NCBI GenBank assembly: GCA_023415655.1
Contig: JAEZKD010000195.1
Location: 3,260 to 67,259 of the forward strand
Length of the DNA: 64,000 nucleotides
From: Bacillota bacterium
GTDB taxonomy: Bacteria; Bacillota; Clostridia; Lachnospirales; Lachnospiraceae
Direction of reading: 5' to 3'
Below the pieces are notes generated by a model. The model saw only the letters and a list, made by a program, of their open reading frames with translations, did no database searches and was not told the DNA's origin. Of this stretch, positions 56,789 through 64,000 are shown in pieces. Each line of letters starts with the position of its first letter. Within the stretch, counting starts at the first letter, position 1. A program made the translations under genes and the position numbers.

Positions 56789-57136
56789 TTATTTCAGTAA
56801 ACTACGAAAATAGATGATATTCCTATCAGGATCATAAAAGCTCATATTAGTTGCACCCCATGGACGAAGCGTTGGTTTTTCTATGATTTCTACTCCCATT
56901 GCAAGTAACCTCATATACTCTGCCTCAATATCCTCCACCGTAAATGCAAGTCTAATATTCTGATTGTTATTATTCTTTTGTGAGCCATCGTTATAAATGG
57001 TAAGTGAAGTTTCTTCTGCAATCAATACTTGATGAACTTCATCCTCACTGTTGTTCTCTATACCGAATAACTGTTTATAAAAGTTTGCAAGTAAAACAAC
57101 ATCATTGGTATTTAAGCTTACTTCTCCAATTCGCAT
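56789..57136 (-). CDS. VOC-family protein (glyoxalase/bleomycin resistance fold)
   Basis: 115 residues from the ATG at 57136 (MRIGEVSLNTNDVVLLANFY), preceded by AGAGGTGATTT. The VOC fold pattern is complete: beta strand, helix VVLLANFYKQLFGIE, then IRLAFTVEDIEAEYMRLLAM and NMSFYDPDRNIIYF at the end. VOC proteins bind a metal and act as lyases, dioxygenases or drug-binding proteins; the substrate is not predictable here. It lies 25 bp beyond the sbcC stop. Confidence 0.8.
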   Translation of the reverse strand: MRIGEVSLNTNDVVLLANFYKQLFGIENNSEDEVHQVLIAEETSLTIYNDGSQKNNNNQNIRLAFTVEDIEAEYMRLLAMGVEIIEKPTLRPWGATNMSFYDPDRNIIYFRSLLK

Positions 57137-57161
57137 GAAATCACCTCTTTCATTCAAGTTC

Positions 57162-60100
57162 TCAAAAATTCCAAGAAATCGTACTCCCCTTGCTATCCTT
57201 CTTCACGATCAGCTTTCTCTCAATCTGTTCCTTTAACTCCGTTACATGAGAGATGATTCCTACCAATCTGCGATCTCCAGCAAGATCATTTAAGATACGG
57301 ATTGCCTGATTTCTAGAATCCTCATCTAAGGAACCAAAGCCTTCATCGATAAACATCGTGTCAAGATGAATCTTACCAGCGGTGTTTTGCATCACGTCTG
57401 CCATACCAAGTGCCATCGAAAGAGCTGCCATAAACGACTCTCCACCAGAAAGAGTCTTCACATCCCTCGTCTTATCGGTCACTAAGCTGTATACATCTAA
57501 GTCCAATCCAACCTCGCCACGTTTCGAAAGATCTTCAAAATCTTTACATTGCAAGATAAATCGATTCGAAGACATCACAACAAGTCGTTTGTTTGCTTCA
57601 TGAATGATATTTTTAAAGTATCTTCTCTGAATATAGGTTTGAAAATCAAGACCAGCCTGTCCAACTAGCTTTCCATTCGCAGCCTTATCAAGTCGACTAA
57701 GACGTTCAAACTCTTCACGCAACTTCACTCTGTCCTTAAATGCTTCTTTGACATGTTGATAGACTGACTCATCCTTTTTTAGAATTGAATAATATTCTTT
57801 TCCTCTCGCTTGCATCTGCTGCCCTAAATGTTCCAGCTGTTCTTGTTTTTCTAACCAACTCTTTAACTCAACCTTTTCTTTTCCCTTGGTTTGCTCGAGA
57901 TAGACTTGATACGTTGCCTTTAACTTAGAAAGCTGTAATTCAAACTCATTGCATTCTAATTCCCATTGCTTAACCGTACGCTCCTCCACCTTAGCATTGC
58001 GATATTCGGTTTCGGTTTCAAATCCCCATTCGGTAATCGCTTGTAAATATTCAGTTTGAAGCTTAGCTAATTCAATGGTCTGATTCTCCAATTCCTTTGT
58101 CGCATTGGATACCTGACCAGTAATTTGCTGATAACGCTCTAACACCAACTGATATTGATCGGTTGCAACCTTTTTCTCATTCTCCAATGTAGCTTTTTGT
58201 TGTTGAATTTGATTTAATACAACATTCGCTTTGGATAAGCTCTCATACAGCAATCCTTCTCGCAATAACAGCTCTTCTTTTTTTAAGGTCTGACTTAACA
58301 GCTGTGCCTCATGATAAGAGGTTGTTAAAGCTTCCTGGCGTAGAGTACTTTCGGAAACATTCTTGGTTAGTGTCCCTAACAACACAACATTCTGATCCAA
58401 ACGTTCTTTTTTCTGTTTTTCAAGGTCCAGCTCTTGTCGAACCACCTTCCCCTTATCTACGCTTTCTTTTCTCTTCTCCCCTGCAATTGCTAGCCATTCA
58501 CTACCATAGATGAATTCTGGCCCAAGAATTCGCATACCTTCGTTTTGATACGTTTCCTTTTTGGCATGAAGTTTTGACGAGGCTTGTGATAACTTTTCAC
58601 TTTCCTTTGACTTTAGCTCATCCGCAGTATCACGCTCTTTTTTCGCTCTAGCAACCTCTTGCTGAGTCACTGCTTCTTTGGAGAGTGTTGCCGGTTTTGG
58701 ATGACTCGTAGAACCACATACTGGGCACTCCTCACCAGGTTTTAAAGAATCTGCGATGATCCCTACCTGCTCTTTAATAAAAGCTTCATTGAATTGTTCA
58801 TATATTGCTGATTTTTGCTGATAGAACGTCAGTGCATCCGTCGTTGCTTTCTTACATGCTTCTTCCTCTGCTTGTAAGGTTACAATCTCTGCTGCCAGTG
58901 CAATCAAAGCATCTAAATCCTTATAGATTTGTCCTAATTCTTTTAACTGTTGCTCCAATCGAACCACATTGGCAGCACTCTCTTTGTAGTTCTCTTGCTC
59001 TTGTTGGATTTCATCGATCTGCTTCTTATATGACGTAAGAGCCTTTATCTCTTGTTCAAGTAAACGTTTGACTTCTTCCTCTTTGATTCGAGCTTGCTTT
59101 CCTTCCTCCACCTTATGATCTAACTTATCATAAATAGACAAAGAGTCGGTCAATCTTGTGATCTCCGTTGTTAAGGCTGGACTACGCTCTTCTACTTCCT
59201 TTTCTTTTTCTTCTTTGATTTTGAGTAGTTCAGAAGTCTTTTTAACGAGCTGAGACATCTCCTCTCGCAAGCTAGCAAGCTGCTGCTCTTTTTCCTTTTT
59301 TAAGAATTCCGCCTTTTGATATACCTGCTCTTTTGGTACTACTTGCAGTGCATTCCTTGCTTTTTTAATATCTTCCTTCTTCTGCTGAATGAGTAAGGCT
59401 TTTTGCTGACTCATCTCTAATTCTTTTTGAATGGCTTCAAGCTGAGTAAATAATTGATTGATTTCATTTCCTTTTGCAATCTGATCTTTGACTAAGGATA
59501 GTTCTTTCTCCTGTTGCTTAGCTGCTTCCTTTAATTCTTCTTCTTTCTTTTTGGTCTCTTCTATAATAAGCTGAATTAATTCAACGCTACGCTCTGGATT
59601 GGTTTCTGAAAATCTTCCATACTCCTTCCACTCCTGTTGATACGCACTGTCCTCAATCAATGCAACCCCATCCAATTCAAAGGTGATTTGCTTTTGATTG
59701 TCACACAATTTCCCATATAAACCTTTCGCACGATCACTTAATTCCTTTTGGATTCTCCAGTAAATTCTCGTATCAAATATCTTAGAAAAGATTTCTTTTC
59801 GTTCTTTGGATGGAGCAACTAATAATTTCATGAATTCGCCCTGTGCAATCATCGCAATCTGTGTAAACTGATTGACATCCAGTCCAATGATTTCAATAAT
59901 CTTTTGATTGGTCTCCTTCACCTTCCCACGAAATGGCTTTCCATCTGGAAGAATTAATTCCACTGATGCTGCTTCTTGAGCAAAGGTATACTCTCCATCC
60001 TTATTTTTTCGTTTGCTACGTCGTAAGAAATTTGGATTACGGCGGATCTGATAGGTCTTTCCTTCATACAAAAAGGTGAGTTCGACAAATGTCAACGTAT

Positions 60101-60317
60101 CCTCGTCGGCGAATTCACTCCGCATCATATCCCCATTTCTTCGTCCACCGCTCGTCTCATCATAAAGAGCATACGTAATGGCATCAAAGATCGTCGTCTT
60201 ACCAGCCCCAGTATCTCCCGTAATTAAAAAGATTCCCTGATTGACTGCTTCAAAATCAACCTCGACTTGCCCTGCATAAGAGCCAAAGGCAGACATGACT
60301 ATTTTTAATGGTTTCAT
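57162..60317 (-). CDS. sbcC: Exonuclease subunit SbcC (Rad50-type ATPase)
   Basis: 1051 residues. Walker A at the N-terminus (LITGDTGAGKTTIFDAITYA), two long coiled-coil arms, and a zinc hook in the middle (CPVCGS, about residue 535). The ABC signature (VKTLSGGESFMAALSMALGM) and Walker B (DTMFIDEGFGSLDEDS) are at the C-terminus. With SbcD it opens and degrades DNA hairpins and protein-blocked ends. It is 1 bp after sbcD. The many palindromes in this window are potential substrates when extruded. Confidence 0.96.
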   Translation of the reverse strand: MKPLKIVMSAFGSYAGQVEVDFEAVNQGIFLITGDTGAGKTTIFDAITYALYDETSGGRRNGDMMRSEFADEDTLTFVELTFLYEGKTYQIRRNPNFLRRSKRKNKDGEYTFAQEAASVELILPDGKPFRGKVKETNQKIIEIIGLDVNQFTQIAMIAQGEFMKLLVAPSKERKEIFSKIFDTRIYWRIQKELSDRAKGLYGKLCDNQKQITFELDGVALIEDSAYQQEWKEYGRFSETNPERSVELIQLIIEETKKKEEELKEAAKQQEKELSLVKDQIAKGNEINQLFTQLEAIQKELEMSQQKALLIQQKKEDIKKARNALQVVPKEQVYQKAEFLKKEKEQQLASLREEMSQLVKKTSELLKIKEEKEKEVEERSPALTTEITRLTDSLSIYDKLDHKVEEGKQARIKEEEVKRLLEQEIKALTSYKKQIDEIQQEQENYKESAANVVRLEQQLKELGQIYKDLDALIALAAEIVTLQAEEEACKKATTDALTFYQQKSAIYEQFNEAFIKEQVGIIADSLKPGEECPVCGSTSHPKPATLSKEAVTQQEVARAKKERDTADELKSKESEKLSQASSKLHAKKETYQNEGMRILGPEFIYGSEWLAIAGEKRKESVDKGKVVRQELDLEKQKKERLDQNVVLLGTLTKNVSESTLRQEALTTSYHEAQLLSQTLKKEELLLREGLLYESLSKANVVLNQIQQQKATLENEKKVATDQYQLVLERYQQITGQVSNATKELENQTIELAKLQTEYLQAITEWGFETETEYRNAKVEERTVKQWELECNEFELQLSKLKATYQVYLEQTKGKEKVELKSWLEKQEQLEHLGQQMQARGKEYYSILKKDESVYQHVKEAFKDRVKLREEFERLSRLDKAANGKLVGQAGLDFQTYIQRRYFKNIIHEANKRLVVMSSNRFILQCKDFEDLSKRGEVGLDLDVYSLVTDKTRDVKTLSGGESFMAALSMALGMADVMQNTAGKIHLDTMFIDEGFGSLDEDSRNQAIRILNDLAGDRRLVGIISHVTELKEQIERKLIVKKDSKGSTISWNF

Positions 60318-60318
60318 C

Positions 60319-61482
60319 TTACTCCTCCTGACTGCTTACCCCAATGATATCAGCAATGATTGATTCTTCCTCTGGTGACATGGTGCTTTGTAACATCTCC
60401 TGATAGAATTCTTGAAAGGAAAGATAAGGATCTAATACCGTAGCTTCTCCACTTACCTCTTGGATTCTCGCCTGTGTACGTTTGTTATCTACCATCAGCT
60501 CCAGAATACAATCGTATCGTTCTTCTAACTGATCCTTTGGTTTATAAGGATCAATCTCATCGGTAATCGTCACACTAATAAAATCATGACGGTTTTCTTC
60601 GGTGGCACGCTCTAGTATTTCTTTTAAGAGACCTCGTTCCTTTCTCACATCTTGCAATGCAGATAACGCGATCGTCTCAATGATTGGATCACTTTCCTTA
60701 TGTCCTAAGGTTACCACAGTAATTGACTTTTCGTGGCCTTCTTCACTTACCGAATATTTTAATGGAGTTCCACAATAACGAATCGTTGGTTTTAACATCG
60801 ATTGTGCTTTGTGAATGTGACCAAGTGCCACATAATCAAAATCTGCAACGACTGCAGCATCCACACTATCAAGTCCGCCAACAGAGATAATGTACTGTTC
60901 CGAATCAGACTTTTCCGGTGCTTGTCCACCGTTGACATAAAATTGATGAGAAAGAAGTACATTCCTCCTACCATAATCGATATTTTCACGAGCAATTACT
61001 TCTCTGACTGCACTTTCGTAACTCGTTACGACTCCTTCCTCGAATAAATGGCGCACATACCCAGGTTTTAAGAACGGTAACAGATAAAAATCAACTTCAC
61101 CATGCTCATCCGCCAAAGTGATTTTCTGTAAAAATTCATCCTCCTTCATTGGAGGCAATACCGAAATATAAATTTGATGATTCTTTAAAAAAGAACTGGC
61201 ATAATTTAACCGCTCCGCTGAATCGTGATTCCCAGCAATGATAAAGACAGGAATCTGTGGAGAAAGCCCAGCCAACTGGTTCAAAAAATTATCAAACGTT
61301 ACGTATGCTTCTGCGGATGGGACCGATTTATCAAAGATATCCCCTGCAATTAAGATTGCATCGGGACAAATCTTTTTTGCCTGTTCCACAATCTGTGCCA
61401 GTACATATTCTTGATTTTCCTTCAAACTATAAGAATGCAACTGCTTTCCTATGTGTAAATCTGATATATGAAATAATTTCAT
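60319..61482 (-). CDS. sbcD: Exonuclease subunit SbcD (Mre11-type nuclease)
   Basis: 387 residues. The phosphodiesterase motifs of Mre11 are complete: LFHISDLHIGKQL, AGDIFDKSVPS, IIAGNHDSAERL, VLLSHQF and VALGHIHKAQS, forming the two-Mn site. It is paired with sbcC. The ribosome site is AAGGAG. The intergenic region upstream contains direct repeats at 61592-61785. Confidence 0.97.
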   Translation of the reverse strand: MKLFHISDLHIGKQLHSYSLKENQEYVLAQIVEQAKKICPDAILIAGDIFDKSVPSAEAYVTFDNFLNQLAGLSPQIPVFIIAGNHDSAERLNYASSFLKNHQIYISVLPPMKEDEFLQKITLADEHGEVDFYLLPFLKPGYVRHLFEEGVVTSYESAVREVIARENIDYGRRNVLLSHQFYVNGGQAPEKSDSEQYIISVGGLDSVDAAVVADFDYVALGHIHKAQSMLKPTIRYCGTPLKYSVSEEGHEKSITVVTLGHKESDPIIETIALSALQDVRKERGLLKEILERATEENRHDFISVTITDEIDPYKPKDQLEERYDCILELMVDNKRTQARIQEVSGEATVLDPYLSFQEFYQEMLQSTMSPEEESIIADIIGVSSQEE

Positions 61483-61591
61483 GGAAAACTCCTTTCTTAA
61501 AATATTACGTTACATAACAACTGTTAATAACTTCATCCATCACAGTGGTACCGATCTTTCATTTCAATTAACTTATTGAATTTCATATTAT

Positions 61592-61785
61592 GATTAACTG
61601 ATATGAGTTTTTTTTTGATCAACTGATATGAGTTTTTTTTGATCAACTGATATGAGTTTTGATCAACTGATATGAGTTTTGATCAACTGATTTGGATTTG
61701 TTATTAAATTAATATGAATTAGACTGATATGGATTTCTTTTATAACTCTTTTTTATTCAACTGATATGGATTTCTTCTAACTGAT
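61592..61785. repeat. Tandem direct repeats of GATCAACTGATATGAGTTTT
   Basis: Five units of 20-25 bp (61592-61700) with T-runs of 9, 8, 4 and 4 separating copies, then degenerate copies of AACTGATATGGATTTC to 61785. The core TGATCA is palindromic. It lies upstream of sbcD, downstream of an FMN reductase gene, and is not coding. The changing T-run length suggests slippage. Confidence 0.85.
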
Positions 61786-61814
61786 TACGATAATAATATC
61801 TCACATTCTACTAT

Positions 61815-61870
61815 AACAAAAAGAAACTGCCGTAACATGCACTACGTATAAATCTGCATCTCACGACAGT
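61815..61870 (-). terminator. Terminator of the flavin reductase gene
   Basis: Minus strand ACTGTCGT and ATGC pair with GCAT and ACGGCAGT around an inner loop, followed by TTCTTTTTG. It begins about 8 bp past the stop at 61878. Confidence 0.7.
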
Positions 61871-61877
61871 CGTAACA

Positions 61878-62498
61878 TTACCGTATAAAGTTCGTAAATT
61901 GTCTTGGGTACTGCTCTGGTCTTGCAATGCTATCCTTCGTTGCTTCCTTCATCTTAAGGATCCATGCCATATTTCTTGCCATATTACTAATGACACTAAC
62001 ACCTTCTTTGTCCTCAAGAACCTCTCCAGGAAGAGCACCATGTATCACATTCCAATAATACGATGGAGCTATGATCATCTCCGAAATTAAAAAGTACTTT
62101 TGAATCTCATCCACCGTAGTCATATCACCAGCTCTTCTTGAAACTGCAAGTGCTGCTGCCACTTTGTGACGCATTCTCCCCTTACTTTGATAAAAACAAC
62201 GATCTAAAAACGATTTTAAAGTTCCGTTCATAGAAGCATAATAGACTGGACTTCCAATGATCACTCCATCTGCTTCGTATAATTTACGACAATCTTCATT
62301 AAAAAACTCGTCTGCAAATACACACTGTCCTGTTTTTTTACATGCTCCACATCCACGACAGCCAGCAATATCACGGTTACCAATATTTAAGATTTCGACT
62401 TCAATCCCGTTGGCTTGTAATTCTTGTGCTGCTATGCATAAAGCTGTGTAAGTATTGCCTTTTTCATGAGGGCTTCCATTTACTGCAATTACCTTCAA
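61878..62498 (-). CDS. NADPH-dependent FMN reductase / iron-sulfur flavoprotein-like
   Basis: 206 residues of the flavodoxin-like FMN reductase fold. It has the phosphate-binding loop AVNGSPHEKGNTYTAL and a Cys-rich motif CRGCGACKKTGQCVFADEF that could hold an iron-sulfur cluster as in iron-sulfur flavoproteins. The DGVIIGSPVYYASMNGTLKS segment completes the family pattern. It transfers electrons from NAD(P)H to FMN or metals. Partner not evident. Cytoplasmic. Confidence 0.85.
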   Translation of the reverse strand: MKVIAVNGSPHEKGNTYTALCIAAQELQANGIEVEILNIGNRDIAGCRGCGACKKTGQCVFADEFFNEDCRKLYEADGVIIGSPVYYASMNGTLKSFLDRCFYQSKGRMRHKVAAALAVSRRAGDMTTVDEIQKYFLISEMIIAPSYYWNVIHGALPGEVLEDKEGVSVISNMARNMAWILKMKEATKDSIARPEQYPRQFTNFIR

Positions 62499-62594
62499 TT
62501 ATATTCCTCCAAACGACATTGCTTCATTCTATGATGAAAATAGGTAAGCGTGAACTTTGCAATAAGCTATCCCTACACTGTCATCTATTTCTCT

Positions 62595-63053
62595 TTAATA
62601 TTCGTGATCTAATATCTTCTTTAATTCGCTCATAAATGTATTAACATCTTTAAATTCACGATATACGGAAGCAAATCTAACATAAGCAACTGGATCAAGA
62701 CCTTTAAGTTTATCCATAACTATCTCACCAATTTTGTGGCTAGGGATTTCCTTTTCTTCTAAATTAAAGATTGCATTCTCAACCTCATCCACTAACGCAT
62801 TGATTTGATCCACGGAAATTGGACGTTTATGACACGAACGAAATACACCTGCTTGAATTTTAGACCGATCATAAGGTTCTCGATTGTTATCCTTTTTAAT
62901 AACAACCAAAGGAATTGTCTCAACTTTTTCGTAAGTAGTAAATCGTTTGGAACACTCATCACATTGACGTCTTCTTCGAATGGAACTACTATCATCTGCC
63001 GGTCTTGAGTCAATTACACGGGTATTCTCTTTTCCGCAAAATGGACACTTCAT
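62595..63053 (-). CDS. nrdR: Ribonucleotide reductase repressor NrdR
   Basis: 152 residues from the ATG at 63053 (MKCPFCGKENTRVIDSRPAD), preceded by AGGAGG. The zinc ribbon has Cys3-Pro-Phe-Cys6 and CDEC (about 31-34), followed by the RRRRQCDECSKRFTTYE motif. An ATP-cone domain (about 46-136) contains VVIKKDNNREPYDRSKIQAG. It represses nrd genes when dATP is high. It lies next to DNA-repair genes sbcDC and dinB. No NrdR box was found in the window. Confidence 0.96.
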   Translation of the reverse strand: MKCPFCGKENTRVIDSRPADDSSSIRRRRQCDECSKRFTTYEKVETIPLVVIKKDNNREPYDRSKIQAGVFRSCHKRPISVDQINALVDEVENAIFNLEEKEIPSHKIGEIVMDKLKGLDPVAYVRFASVYREFKDVNTFMSELKKILDHEY

Positions 63054-63249
63054 CTCTTTTCCTCCTAAATTTATCATACCGTAACCTTTAATTTTAATTA
63101 TATTGAATTAATTCCCATAGGTCAAGCATATCTTCCCCTGTTTTGTTTTCTTTTTTACTATCTAACCCTTCTCAAGAAATCTACTGTTGTTCAATCATCT
63201 TTTCTGATTTTTTACATACGATAAAGTAAATAGAATAAATGGTGTTGCT

Positions 63250-63510
63250 ATGAGATTATGTGAACTGCGTCAAAAAGAAGTCATCAATTGTCGGGATTGT
63301 CAACGTCTTGGATTCGTTGGGGATATTGATTTTAATATACAAAATGGCTGTATGGAATTTTTGATTGTCCCAGGTCCATGTAAAATCTGGGGCATTCTTG
63401 GACGTGACCAAGAATACGTCATTCCATGGCGCTGCATCCGCCAAATCGGTCCTGATGTTATTCTAGTTGATATCAACCCAGAAGAGTGCTTTCAAAAGGT
63501 TGTATTTTAA
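63250..63510 (+). CDS. YlmC/YmxH family sporulation protein
   Basis: 86 residues of PRC-barrel type. The family motif MRLCELRQKEVINCRDCQRL with GFVGDIDFNIQNG, then IPGRD-like GRDQEYVIPWRCIRQIGPDV ILVD. YlmC/YmxH proteins are found in spore-forming Firmicutes. B. subtilis ylmC and ymxH are sporulation-linked, exact function unknown. Upstream CATACGAT at 63217 resembles a sigma-E -10, a weak hint of sporulation control (inference). Confidence 0.88.
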   Translation: MRLCELRQKEVINCRDCQRLGFVGDIDFNIQNGCMEFLIVPGPCKIWGILGRDQEYVIPWRCIRQIGPDVILVDINPEECFQKVVF

Positions 63511-63540
63511 ACATTGCGTATAGATATGATAAGCTTTTTA

Positions 63541-63730
63541 AGACGATAAGGTTATTTATACAATAAGGGTTTTGAAACAATAAGAATTTTTAGACGAAAA
63601 GGGTTTTAATACGATAAGGATTATGATACGATAAGGTTTTTGATACGATAAAGATTTTGATACGATAAAGATTTTGATACGATAAGGTTTCTGATACGAT
63701 AAGGATTTTGATACGATAAGGTTTTTGATA
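63541..63730. repeat. Tandem direct repeats of GATACGATAAGGTTTTT
   Basis: About ten units of 17-19 bp, the later ones nearly identical and the first ones degenerate (ACAATAAGGGTTTTG, ACGAAAAGGGTTTTA). Not coding. It lies downstream of the ylmC-type gene and upstream of dinB. It ends near a 31-bp hairpin TATGC..GCATA (63729-63760). Confidence 0.9.
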
Positions 63731-63826
63731 TGCTCATGAGTGTTACGCTCTTAGGCATATTCTTTTATATGTGAGCTCCTACGATATGAATTCGCTTTAC
63801 GAATATCAATGTGTTTAACCACGATA

Positions 63827-63855
63827 TTTACAACCGAACATTTATTCGGTATAAT
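63827..63855 (+). promoter_or_regulatory. dinB promoter with SOS box
   Basis: TTTACA (63827-63832), 17-nt spacer, TATAAT (63850-63855). Within the spacer CGAACATTTATTCG (63835-63848) matches the Gram-positive LexA (DinR) consensus CGAACATATGTTCG at 12 of 14 positions. LexA bound here would block polymerase. Transcription would start about 30 bp before the dinB ATG. Confidence 0.8.
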
Positions 63856-63889
63856 AAGCTTAGATCAATAAAAAGAGAAGGAAGAAGCT

Positions 63890-64000
63890 ATGAAGAAGCC
63901 ACGAGTAATCTTTCATGTTGATGTCAATAGTGCTTTCTTAAGCTGGGAATCCGTTGATCGCTTAAGCAAAGATAGAGAAGCCATTGATTTACGAACCATT
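63890..64000 (+). CDS. dinB: DNA polymerase IV, DinB (N-terminal part only)
   Basis: The first 37 codons, MKKPRVIFHVDVNSAFLSWE onward, contain the Y-family motif HVDVNSAFLSWE with the metal-binding Asp. The ribosome site is GAAGGAAGAAG. The gene runs off the window. It copies damaged templates and is expected to be SOS-induced from the promoter upstream. Confidence 0.93.
   Translation, partial: MKKPRVIFHVDVNSAFLSWESVDRLSKDREAIDLRTI

Noticed and set aside
61592..61700. CRISPR-like array
   Set aside because: Repeats are directly adjacent with only T-runs between them, no unique spacers and no cas genes.
63541..63730. CRISPR-like array
   Set aside because: Units of 17-19 bp without spacers; a simple tandem repeat.

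Overview
The window reads as a piece of the chromosome of a low-GC, motile, spore-forming Firmicute, most probably an anaerobic Clostridium of the Lachnospiraceae type (Lachnoclostridium phytofermentans-like). This is inferred from the AT-rich sequence, the gene set (CodY, NrdR, FliY, CheC/CheD, a YlmC/YmxH-type sporulation protein, FapA) and the gene order. Almost every gene lies on the minus strand. The order topA - codY - flgB...fliA - rpsB matches the long fla/che region of Bacillus subtilis, and dprA-topA adjacency is also the usual Firmicute arrangement.

Layout from high to low coordinate, which is the direction of transcription for most genes. dinB (start only) and a ylmC/ymxH-type gene are on the plus strand at the right edge. 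Then come nrdR, an FMN reductase, sbcD-sbcC and a VOC-family protein. A repeat-rich non-coding patch follows, then comM (yifB)-dprA. An accessory island of about 12.5 kb (about 40.6-53.1 kb) separates dprA from topA. After topA and codY comes a nearly gap-free flagellar/chemotaxis superoperon of about 34 kb. It runs flgB flgC fliE fliF fliG fliH fliI fliJ motE fliK flgD (flagellar operon protein) flgE flbD motA motB fliL fliM fliY cheY fliO fliP fliQ fliR flhB flhA flhF flhG ycgR-like cheB cheA cheW cheC cheD orf fliA fapA, then three small uncharacterised genes. The third of these ends at a terminator pair. A surface-type protein and rpsB (partial) close the left edge.

The superoperon encodes the MS and C rings, rod and hook parts, type III export apparatus, stator, the CheA-W-Y-B-C-D signalling core, a c-di-GMP-binding PilZ protein and the flagellar sigma factor. 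Filament genes, cheR and receptors are not in the window. The gene after fapA and a small orf has the position and architecture of B. subtilis swrB, and flbD corresponds to swrD.

The island is the least ordinary part. It carries a GH95 alpha-fucosidase, a lipoprotein with two internal repeats, a lipoprotein gene broken by an in-frame TAG, a multiply frameshifted MFS transporter, a frameshifted secreted protein with nine 21-residue Cys-rich repeats, several small membrane proteins and an IS30-type transposase remnant. It also holds three decayed fragments of the neighbouring dprA/comM genes, all in the parental orientation and two of them internally deleted dprA-comM joins. This suggests repeated duplication or recombination at the dprA junction followed by decay. 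Two unrelated arrays of about 20-bp direct repeats flank the nrdR/sbcDC/dinB end, and dinB has a promoter whose spacer contains a near-consensus Gram-positive SOS box.
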